Below are positions 18,466 to 29,107 of a stretch of DNA of 39,968 bases, in pieces. Origin of the DNA: Butyriboletus loyo (Eukaryota; Basidiomycota; Agaricomycetes; Boletales; Boletaceae); NCBI GenBank assembly GCA_038093515.1, contig JBBPSI010000222.1, positions 1 through 39,968 of the forward strand, read 5' to 3'. A program made the translations under genes and the position numbers. The notes below the pieces were generated by a model. The model searched no databases. It saw only the letters and a list, made by a program, of their open reading frames with translations, and was not told the DNA's origin. The stretch's first letter is position 1; every line of letters begins with the position of its first letter.

Positions 18466-21313
18466 TAGAGGATGTGCTAAGCAGGGGGCAGACCTGATGG
18501 CAGCGGGAGAGAGCCTGGGTCTGATATGGTGGGTACTGGTGGAGACCACTCTTAAGGCTTTGAAGAACGCCCGTCACATTGGCTATTGCGCTTGGGTGAG
18601 CCCAGTCCTTTTTACACGGTGTTCGATCGTGCCTGTTTGAAAGTTTGACCCGAGTGGAAGGATAATTGCCGCTCATGTCTTCATTACCAAATCCGATCTC
18701 GGCGCTTCTTTGATGGCAGACAGGTCGCCGACTGCTTATGTAGTTGTATACTTCGAAGGCCTTCTTTCAAGCTTCAAGCTCCTTCTGTGTGCCAGTCCTT
18801 GCCGCCGTAACCTCATCAGGCCGAAGTAGTGCTGAGCGTGTAGCAGGGACATGACAGCATCTCACTTGAGAGCTGTGATTGAAGGGTAGCGAAAGAAGAA
18901 ATTCGGAGTTGTTTCTGCGCTAAAGCCAAGTTGCAGGACTGCACCTTTCTGCAACGCCGCCGATCTGCAAGACGAGGTGTGACGTTATCGCTTGATGGCT
19001 CGACCAGTCTGAGTTGTGATCGGACTCGGAGGACAGCCGGCAAAAAAGGAAATTGAGTCCCAAAACTATTGTGCGCCTTTGGCTCCGTTTTGTTCCGCAG
19101 ATCGGCCGCCGACACCTCCGATTCAAAATTCAATAGTCGTGTTACATTTGACAGAACGTTGTATGACATGGAGTCTCGAAATTTTCGACGTTCGCCAGGG
19201 TCTCGAATTCAATATTCAATATCTTCGACCAGGGATCCAATCGATCATGAACCTTTTTGAAACCACGTTGTTCCATCAACCTCATCTCATCTTCTTATGT
19301 AACCCACAAAGGATGTTTGATGTATTTATGGATACTCAAAGCAAATGAGGCAGAACCAGAGCGCCCATCCCACGCCACAAAATCATCGCGACCAACCGAA
19401 GCTCGGAGCCTACTTTTTTGTGTGCCACGGCATCATGCATCAATTTCGGTGGTACTTGCCATTCGGCAACATGTGGCAAGCGTGTGACATTCCATGATTC
19501 TCGTGGCCTGAAAGATACACTTACGTTGGAGGTAGGGAGATGGAGGCTCATACGAACAGCTTACAGGGCAAGCTCCGATTCTGCGCAGTCTCAGATCTGA
19601 CTGACCAAGTTCGGGGTACTAGAGGTACTGATCCGAGCTCTCGGACCAAGCCAGAAATTATTTGGAGGTGAGGGACCTCGTTACCAGGTGTGCAGCCTGA
19701 GGGAGTTGACAATCGAATCTCCAAAATTTCCCCCACCCTTCCTTTGATCGTGGGATGGCCCTGTGGCCTGGGTTACTAGGCTCGCCAGAGTCCATTGGAA
19801 CGGGGAAGGACCAAGAGCGAGATGAAATACCGCTGGGCTGGGCTCACAATTGTTGGCAAATCGAATTTTATTATAACCCCTAGTGATGTGTCTGCATGCT
19901 GGATCAACCCTCTGAAGTATTGAACAAAGAATTATTTTTGACTCATCGCGAAACTCCTTGGTATCCCGTCTGGTTTTTCGTAAGTGGGTATTTCTAGTTT
20001 TACTCACTTGGGACGCTGTGCTCAGCATGTCTACATCCCGATGCTTCGGTCCGCCAGACCTGGACTTTCCTCAGACTACCCAAGGCCCTGATCAGATCGG
20101 TGTCTCCCCTGCGATAAGAAGATATGGTGCTCGCGTCCTGACTCTTTCCTTCTAAACCAGTGCTACTTACTGTCACTTGGTCATAGGAAGACGTGTCGTG
20201 GAGAAAGCTCATTCAGTTTGTCCCAAATCATTCAAAGTGTCGACGGTTGATAAGTGCTAGCAAAGGGATCACTCGAGGTGGCAACAGCCGGGCGTGTCTC
20301 CTGTGCCTTCCTTCCGTCCTTTTGGTTCTCTCCTTCGCCGCTAAACCTTGCGTGGACTAGGGGCACTTGCCTGGTACAATCAACGATGTTGTGCGACGGA
20401 GTTGCATGACTCTTCCCGTAGTTCTAAGACGTGCCGGCACTTGCTGGTAAGGACAACTACTTAGTGGCGCCACGACCCACGAACTTTCGACACTTCCAAA
20501 GTCTTATCTTAGTACGTGTAGCGATAGTATTTCAATCGGCATTTGCCGCGGAAATCAAGCACTCGAATTATGAACGCAGAAGAAACCTTACACAGTAAGG
20601 TGATTTTGATTCCTTCATTGAGAACTGGATCTGATGGCTAGACCTTGTCTTCCGGGGAGTCGAGAGAACGAGGCAGGAGTCCTCAATTGGACGCGTTGAA
20701 CCTGCTGGCGTAGACCAGCGGGAATTACGTGGGTCGTCAGAAGGTAAGCCAGCAAAGAAGATTCGAAAAATGATCGCGACGCCTTCGGACTACCAAGCGT
20801 CATGTTGCATGACCGCCATCGAGTGATCATGCACATGCCCGTTGCTTTCGAAAAGATACTCAACGTACTGTGGATTTCAAGCACTGGAAGCCGCGTCAGA
20901 AGTTTTGCGGTGTTAAACGTGTGATCATTGGTTTCAGTACGGAGTCGGAGGTGAGTGAAATCTCAGCTTGGTTATGGTTGATACTGTATCGGAACTACCC
21001 TCGATCGAACGCAGGCTTGCAGTTTCTCCTCCGTGTAACCATCATGGTGCCGTTAAGCAACCCGCCGGGGATGTTTTGGCACTGGCATTATCACCGCGCG
21101 TTCGGCTTCCTTGAATCGAATGTCGTGTGTTATTCACTGAGGGCGGCCTTGACGGACGCAGAAGCGTACCAAGGAGCGCTTACGCGGTGGATCGACGGAG
21201 AGTTTTTAATGCGAGACTTTGGGTGGATATTTTCATCCTACTTTCCCTTCCTCGTTTCAAGCGCCCTTCGCAGCTTGGTCACTCGCTCACCTTACTCACT
21301 CTGTCCTGTTCAA
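18466..21313. other. Intergenic region between two divergent membrane-protein genes
   Basis: 2.85 kb with no supported gene. Open frames on either strand are short and show no family motifs. No repeat, LTR end or tRNA was recognised. It must contain both promoters. No sequence symmetry matching the inverted genes was noticed close to either start. Confidence 0.5.
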
Positions 21314-22957
21314 ATGACTAACTGGCAGTCGCTTTTGCAACTTTCGACGGACTTGGGTGAGTTGGTGGATCTATCAACTGCATATATCCGCCAAGTAGGA
21401 ACCATTTTGCAGTGGTTTTCGACAGACTGATTCATGCGTTGTTGGGTCTCTATGGGTAAGCACAGACCACCGAGCATCTCAGACCTCAAGTTGAAAGCAC
21501 CTTTGTTAGGTGGGAGATCATGCTCACCCTCGATTTCGACTGGGCGGTTATTTCTGGGAAAAGAAAATTCCGTTGGCCTCTTGTAAGTCTAACTTGTGTA
21601 ACGAAAAACAAAAGTGCAAAAAACGATGGCCTATTAAAGATCTTCTACTTCGCCGGGCGATATCTGTTGTTATTCGCAATGATTGGAATGTAAGAGGTGC
21701 TCTTTTTCGTCTCGAGCATAGTTGACCCCGCATCACAGACTGATTTCTCTTGACACACCGAAGTTAGTCCAACACCTTTGTTCCTGCTGATTATACTCAA
21801 AGGGAAAACGTAGAAAGATCAATTGCCAAGCTCTGTATGTGTTCAACCAGGTTCGTTCTGATTATGGCGGTGGAGTGGGGGAAACAACTAACTTTCGCCA
21901 AGCTTGCCGGTGACTCCGCACTCGGTCTGGCCAGTATCAATCTTTCACTTCGCACGCAAGTTCTACTATTTCTTATCCTATATGCCACTCATGAGATCAC
22001 CACAGTATAGCAATTTGGTCCCAAAACAAGTGGATAGTTGGCATCATAGTCCTGCTTATCCTTGGGCACTGGTCCCTTATTTTGCAGGGTGTGTGAAAAC
22101 ATTTTGAGTGTTCCAACGCACGCTGATATCAGTACTAGGCGTGCTACTTAAAGTCATCTGGGTCCAAGGTGTTGGTTGTACAATCGTCAAGAGTAACACG
22201 ACCATCCTTGCTGCTACATTTATCTATTCCATGTGTTTCGATCTTGTTGTTCTCTGCTTGACTGCGTACAAACTAGCGTGGACTCGACGTATCTCTGGCA
22301 CTTCCGGGATTCACAGTAAGCTGGTCCGTATGGTATTCTCCGACGGATTAGTTTACTTCATCCTTGCGTACGTTCTTCGCGCTCTCGCCAAGTTACCTGG
22401 CACTTATATATGGGCAGTTTCTTGGCAAACCTGTTGGCTACGATATTCATGATCATCGACCTAAATGCTGTCATGGGTGTCATATTCAATGTTCCCGCGG
22501 CCATGGCCTCGACAGTAGGTTTTTATATTATCATCATTAGATGAAACGAATTAATTCACTTCTACCACTAGATCATGGCTTCGCGCGTAGTCCGTCGGCT
22601 CTATAATTTCAATCTAGCTATCCCTGAGGTATAGTAAGCAATATTTCTTTTATACCCATTTGCCAGCGGTTCATTTCGATCACTCAGTCACTCAGGTGAG
22701 AGGTCAGGCGGAGTGGTGTTCGGGAATTCACCCCACTCACGCGCTAGGTCCGCGAGAGAGCCCACGGCCATTCATGTGGAAGTAAGTAAGTGGTCCTCGC
22801 AACGTCATAGTCGCCTCAATATTTACACGGGCAGGTAGACACGCACCGTCAGACACATTCACTGTCCGATGTCCCACAGTACGCCATGAAGCCTAGCAGT
22901 GATTTCCTATCCCTCAACGACCACGAGGAACATGGAAAGGTCGCCCATGTACTCTGA
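21314..22957 (+). CDS. Seven-helix fungal membrane protein, paralogue 2
   Basis: Twelve exons: 21314-21356, 21413-21455, 21510-21582, 21640-21689, 21814-21850, 21903-21955, 22006-22088, 22133-22367, 22418-22514, 22572-22628, 22701-22781, 22835-22957. They total 975 nt (324 residues) with all phases consistent. The protein starts MTNWQSLLQL and shares with paralogue 1 LTLDFDW, GKRKFRWPL, INCQALY, LASINLS, FIYSMCFDLVVLCLTAYK, FLANLLATIFM, NVPAA, ASRVVRRL and a polar tail (ending HGKVAHVL). Exon lengths of 43, 43, 73, 50, 83 and 123 nt are identical between the two genes. Differences are an extra intron between exons 5 and 6 here and an extra one near the FLANLLAT segment in paralogue 1. The sixth intron uses a GC donor (GCAAGT at 21956). 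Function unknown. Confidence 0.8.
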
Positions 22958-23257
22958 GTGCCTTATAATCCACACAAGGCAATTCTATATGGTGATCTTC
23001 CTGAAAATAAAACTTGAAGTATGCATTCGGCTTGTTGTGTGTATCCTCGTGATACGCTACACTTAGAATTTTAGTCATCCCTTTGACCTTTCAAATCGTT
23101 TTGAATCATTTCAACTAGTATTTAGCAAACTTTCACCTCGAGTCACTGAAGGACACGACAAATGAGATGTAAATTCCATGCAATACTGTTGCATTGGTGT
23201 TTGCCACGATTTCGTCGACAGAATCCCTGTAGACCACAAATTATAGATAACTTTTGC

Positions 23258-23320
23258 ACGCGTCAAGCATCCGTTTCGATACGTGACTGTGACCATCTGT
23301 GACGGACGTGTTTGACGCGT
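23258..23320. promoter_or_regulatory. Two MluI cell-cycle boxes upstream of SMC1
   Basis: ACGCGT occurs at 23258-23263 and 23315-23320, about 111 and 54 bp before the SMC1 start. Both lie within the octamer TGACGCGT in opposite orientations. MCB sites bind the G1/S factor MBF in yeasts, where cohesin genes are G1/S-induced. Use in this fungus is inference. Confidence 0.5.
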
Positions 23321-23373
23321 CCTTGTTGGTGGCCGTCTCGCTCTTCCCCTAATCCAGGACGAGATTTGAGACG

Positions 23374-26300
23374 ATGCCGCTCGTTCGCATAGAGCTATCC
23401 AATTTTAAATCGTATCGGTGAGTATCCGCGCTGCTTATTGTTCGTACAGTCGCGACATATCTTTACAGCGGTCACCAAGTCATTGGCCCATTCAAAAACT
23501 TTACCTCCATCATCGGCCCAAATGGCGCTGGAAAGTCCAATCTCATGGATGCCATTTCCTTCGTTCTCGGTGTAAAGAGTGCCCAACTTCGAAGTAGTCA
23601 GCTAAAAGACTTGGTTTATCGAGGTCGGCGTCTCGCGCGAGGTCCCACTGACGGCTCGGAGGATACTGGTGACCAAGACGACGCGCAAGACGACAGCGAC
23701 GGAGAAGAGGGTCAAGGCGAGGGCACCGCAAAGAAAGCTTGGGTCCTTGCCGTATACGAGGATGAGAATAAGAAAGAATGGTTCTTCCAGCGCATGTGCG
23801 TCTCTCGCGTTACTCTTGCCTCTCCCCGTGGATCCCACCGTTTCATAGCATTTCTACCACTGGTGCATCCGAGTATCGTCTCAACGACAAGGTTGTCACG
23901 TATGCTGCCTACAATACTGCTCTCGTCTCGCACAACATCCTTGTCAAAGCAAAAAACTTCCTCGTCTTCCAGGGAGATGTGGAAGCCGTTGCCTCCCAAT
24001 CACCGCGAGAACTTACCCGTCTCATTGAGCAAATCTCTGGTTCCCTCGAGCTGGCGCCAGATTACGAGAAGGCAAAGGAAGCACAAGAACGAGCTACCGA
24101 GAACGCTACGTTCAATTTTACGAAGAGGAGGGGTATCGCTGGTGAAATACGACAGTATAAAGAACAAAAGGGCGAAGCAGAACACTTTGAGAGTCTCTGT
24201 CAAGAAAAAGTTTGTACCTCTGCGATAATTGTCACGGTTGTTGTTTATATGCGCCTTCTAGGACGATCTCATCTTGCGGCGAATTCTATACAAACTGTTT
24301 CACATCGAAGAAGCTCTGGAAGCCAACGCCAGAGACATTCAAAAGAAGTCACGGGCCCTTGCGGGATTGCGTGCAGAGCAGCAACAACATGACAAGGCAC
24401 TGGAAGATGCTCGTGCTGATCAAGCCAGAGCTCGCACCGCTGTCATTAGAGAAGAAAAGAAAGTCAAGAAGGCGGAAAAGACCGTCGAGTCCAAGGTCGG
24501 TGGACCTTTACTTTGAACTCAAGTTATTATTTGTGTTTTGACACCTGTGTAGGAGCCTGACTTGGTCGCAACCGACGAGAAAATCAAGCATTCAACTAGA
24601 AAGACGCAAAATGCCCAAACAACGCGTGAACAGGTTGAGAAGGATGAGGAACGCCAACGAGCTAAGTTGAATACCCTTCGTCGCGACCTCCAAACTGCGC
24701 GCAGAGCTGCGGATGAAGCTACAGGTTCGTCATAATGTTTCTTCTGTACTGCTGATTCATTTATTCTCGGTATGTCATTCCCTTAGAGGCATATCGTCGG
24801 GCATCCCAAGATAATGCAGCTCTGAGTGAAGAGAGTCTTGCCGAGTACCGCGCTCTGTGAGGCCATCCCACCTCTGTGAAACGAGTACGTTTCTCACCTT
24901 TTCTGAATCAAATCAGAAAAGCACGAGCCAGTATATTGGCAGTATCGGAACGCCAATCGCTTGAGACACTCGGGAGGGAAGAAAAGACTGCCTCACGTAC
25001 GCTTGGCCAGCTGAAGGCTCAGATAGAGGAGATGGAAACCAAAAAGAACAAACTGACTGAAGATGCAAATGTGCAAGGGGAGAAAAAGAACGAGGTAGCG
25101 CGATCAGCACTGTTATGAAGTTGTTCTGATGGAATTTATTAGCTTGAGCAAAAGCTGGCAGCTTTGCAAGCTGACTTGGCCCGTGTTAAGCAAGAATACG
25201 ACAATCATCAGAGTGAACGGACCCGCATAGCGTAAGTATTACATGTCCACTCATTCATTTCCCCCTAGCACATTGCCTTAACACTCTTCTTTAGCCGCCT
25301 GGAAACGGAAGCAAATGAAAAGCTTACAGATGTCTATCAGCGTCTCCTCCAAGCGGGTATCGATAAGACCGAAACAGAACGGGAGGTGAAGCTCAAGGAG
25401 ACCCTCGCAAGCCTTCAGCGCGTCTTCCCCGGTACGCCATTACTTACAAATGCGAGTTATGGAGTTATCCGCAACCATTTTTTCTCTCCGTAAATATAGG
25501 TGTTAGAGGGCGAGTGGTAGATCTGTGCAAGCCCACGCAACGAAAATATGAGAGCGCTGTTTCCGTCATACTGGGCAGGAACATCGACGCGGTGGTCGTC
25601 GACGAGGAGAAAACGGCGATCGAATGCATTGAGGTTGGTCCCACGCGCCAATGCATCTCTATCTTAACTTATACTCTCTTCAAGTACCTGCGCACCCAGC
25701 GAGCCGGGCAAGCAACTTTTTTGCCCCTCGACACGATCTCTGTGAAGCCTGTTAATGACAAATTCCGTTCTTTTGCCAAAGGGGCTCGACTTGCCATAGA
25801 TGTCATTCAGTATGAACCTGCTGTTGAACGGGCGATGCACCACGTGTGTGGGAATGCTCTAGTATGTGATACAATGGAGGTAGCCAAGTATGTATGTTGG
25901 GAGAAAGGTCAAGAGGTTAAAGGTAAGCAGAAGAAAGCCGCGGATGACTGAGGATACCCTGGCCTCATGTGCATTCTTCAGCTGTTACGCTCGAAGGGAC
26001 AGTCATCCATAAAAGCGGGTTGATGACGGGCGGTCGAAGCACGCATGGGTCTGGAAAGAAGTGGGAGGAAAAGGATGTACAAGGTCTGTTCGTGCTTATT
26101 CAGTCTAATGCTGTTTTATTTACACGGGACAACTCAGGCCTTGTCCGCCTTCGAGATAATCTCCTGGCACAATTGCAAGAACTCAATCGCTCCAAGTCGC
26201 GTGGTAAAGCAGATGAAAATATCATTGCTGAGATAACGAGGTTGGAGAGCGCTATCACGGTAACTAAGGATGATTTGGTTCGTACATCTACGCTTGGCGT

Positions 26301-28349
26301 TGTATCATCTGTGGCGTGATGACTTACAAGGTCGCAGAGCGCTTTCAAACTTCGTCACAACGGCACCAAAGATGAGCTTAAACATGTCGAGCGTGAGCTC
26401 AAGAAGCTTGCACCCGACCTCAAGAAGGTCAGCAAACAGCCAGATCTCTTCTTGTATCGGTCTCATGAGCTTCTCCCTTTGCATAGGCTCAAGCCGCGCA
26501 TGCCACGCTCGCTTCGCACATATCAACGCTCCAGTCGGTTGTTGACGAAGCCGAGCATGTTGTCTTCGCCTCTTTCTGCGCTAAGATTGGTTTAAAGCAC
26601 ATTCGGGAGTATGAAGAACGTCAGCTTAGAGTGGCAGAAGAGGAGAGTCAAGCACGGAATCGATTCGATCAACAGATTGCACGCTTGACACACCAGTGAG
26701 AATTTTATTACTCATTAACTTGGGTATTCTGTTAACATTACTGCGTTCGCTTATAGAATTCAGTTTGAGGAAGAGCAACTGCAGCTCACTCAGAACAGAC
26801 TAGCGACACTCAAGAGAACTCAAGAAGATGAGGAAGCGAAAGTTGTCGAGCTGGAGGAGCAAAAACGTCAGATCCAAGCTGAGATTGCAGCGGGTCAAGA
26901 AGCCATTGAAAATCTCCGGAAAGGCCTTCACGCACTTAATGAGACGTTGGAAGAGAAGAACAAGATCGTGGAACAGGTGAAGAAAACGCATGCGCGCGCA
27001 GCTAAGGTGCTTGATCAGGCGCTGAAAGAAATTGGGTCAATGGCTCGTGGTTTTCTGTACATGCTTTCATCATTGATTGATTTCTATTCAACCTCAGAAC
27101 GATGAGATCGAAAAGCTGGCGCTTGAACGGTCTTCGATGTATCGTAAATGTCGACTCGAGGACATCAAGCTACCACTTGTAGCAGGTAACTTGAAGAACG
27201 TCCCTATGGAAGAGGTGAGAACATAAAATATTATGGTATTGATGTGCTAAAACCGTTGCAGAACCTACGTGATGAAGTGGCCATGGACGTTGATGAGGAC
27301 GAGGACGGCACTCAACGACCCAGGCAAGTCCAAGACTACGGCATCGAAGTTGACTTTGCTGCATTGGACGATGAGGAGCGTGCTGTAAGTTAACATCGAG
27401 TGTCCCAGTCATGAAGCATGAATTCGATACTTGCAGAGCAACAATCCAGAAACTCTTGCTGAATTTGACGCATCAGTCACCAAACTAAATACAGACATCG
27501 AGCGTATGGCGCCGAACCTAAAAGCGATCGAGAGACTGGATGACGTTGAAGCCCGACTCGTCGAGACCGAGCGAGAGGCGGAGAAGGCACGCAAGGATTC
27601 CAAGACAGCGAGAGATCAGTTCAATGAGATCAAGCGCCAAAGGTGAGTAGTCTTTTTCGATCGCTGTATTTGCGAGTATGTTGATCGTTCGCGGTAGATG
27701 TGAACTCTTCAATAAGGCATACAATCATATCTCTGAACGGATTGATGAAGTATACAAGGACCTTACGAAGGGCAAGAGTGCGCCAATGGGAGGTGTTGCA
27801 TACTTAAGTTTGGAGGACAGTGAGGTAATACTGGGAAGACTTGTCCATTTGCTCGGGATATTAATCTGTGTTCCCAATAGGAACCCTATACTGCCGGAAT
27901 CAAGTATCATGCTATGCCGCCGATGAAACGATTCCGAGATATGGAACAATTGTCGGGTGGGGAAAAGACAGTCGCTGCTCTAGCGTTGCTATTTGCGATC
28001 CACGGGTGAGTTCTACTTCTGGTCTCTCCATTGTCCTTTTTTTTATTCCCGTGTCAGCTATCAACCCGCACCATTTTTCGTCCTGGATGAAGTAGATGCA
28101 GCCTTGGACAACACAAATGTTGCCAAGATAGCTAACTACATTCGTTCCCAAGCATCGGACTCTTTCCAGTTCATTGTCATCAGTCTTAAAGGTTCCTTAT
28201 ATGAGCGTGGCCACTCGTTGGTGGGAATATACCGAGACCAGGATATCAACAGCTCGCGGACGCTCACACTAGACGTAAGTCCTCTCCAGCTTCTTCTTTT
28301 GCTCTATGAGACTGATGGAACTTTGAAGTTGACCCAATACGATGAATGA
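23374..28349 (+). CDS. SMC1: Structural maintenance of chromosomes protein 1 (cohesin subunit)
   Basis: SMC1 pairs with SMC3 to form the cohesin ring, a nuclear ATPase that holds sister chromatids together. The start [16 protein letters not shown] is typical. Walker [10 protein letters not shown] is at residues 31-39, followed by [10 protein letters not shown]. The hinge segment ([47 protein letters not shown]) lies between two long coiled coils. The signature [19 protein letters not shown], Walker [14 protein letters not shown] and FIVISLK close the head. I find 23 exons that stay in phase and give 1248 residues, close to yeast and human SMC1. Exon ends in order: 23417, 23795, 24209, 24495, 24724, 24856, 25094, 25231, 25431, 25633, 25922, 26083, 26277, 26427, 26695, 27042, 27214, 27384, 27642, 27824, 28005, 28274, 28349. 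An Asp/Glu/Gly-rich insert (about residues 90-120) interrupts the N-terminal head. Intron 16 needs a GC donor. Confidence 0.96.
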
Positions 28350-29107
28350 AACAGAAAGGATGTCGCTGCGAATCTTGTCATTATTCTTATTTGCTATCAG
28401 TTGACCCTGTTTTGTCCATCTTGTTACCGTTGTTTAGCGGTATGATATTGTAGTCTTGTTTCTCTAAGTACTCTTCGTTCATACCAGTTTTCTGAGACTC
28501 ACCAGTGTCTCGCTCGAACTGACCAAGACCTATATACATGCCATAACGTCTCTTGCGATATCTGGGCTGCGTTGCTTCGAAGTGGCGGACCGAGTGTCCC
28601 TAGCTAAGTCCCAAATCACAATGTAGAATATTACGATCACCAGTTCCGCGTCGGGTACGATAAGTCTGGACGAGGATTATTCGCCCGGATGCTTGTGAAG
28701 TATCGGATCCAGCAGTAATGTTGTTCGTGTCCGGAACCCAAAGTAGCGAAGGTACCTACCAAGTATGTCGTCAACAACATTGTTGTCGTAAACTAGCTAG
28801 TGAGCTGACGTCGTCCTTGCGATACAGCACGATCGAGATTTTTCCTCGTGAATTACTGCCATTGTAGGCTTTGTGTTCAAGGCTGCAAGCACGCTGAGCA
28901 AGTGCTGCCGTGTGATCCCGCGATCAGAGAAAGAATTGTGTAGAAATAATAGGTCTGTAGACCATCTACATGGTGGAAATTGAGCGCAGAAGACACGATC
29001 CATGAGCTTGGCTGTCAAGCTCAAGTATGAAGTAAGCAGAAACGTCGACTTACGTAAACCGCTATTCTCGACCTGTACTCCACCGAGCGAAAGCGCGTTC
29101 ATTCGCG
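28350..29107. other. Intergenic region after SMC1
   Basis: 758 bp holding the SMC1 3' end and the promoter of the next gene. No gene is supported. It is too short, and too full of stops, to hold the roughly 300-residue CNH domain expected at the N-terminus of the downstream gene. Just before 29108 a second frame (29002-29150) reads like the end of such a domain (SAFIRDGPFVV) but is out of frame with the rest unless a very short intron of about 37 bp is assumed. Confidence 0.45.

Noticed and set aside
20870..21430. 186-codon open frame upstream of and overlapping the second membrane-protein gene
   Set aside because: It runs through exon 1, an intron and part of exon 2 of that gene in a frame without homology to the paralogue. 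The spliced model is supported by conserved exon lengths and residues.
16864..22957. STE3-type pheromone receptors or a mating-type B locus
   Set aside because: The helices and conserved blocks differ from STE3 proteins, and no CaaX pheromone precursor gene was seen near either paralogue.
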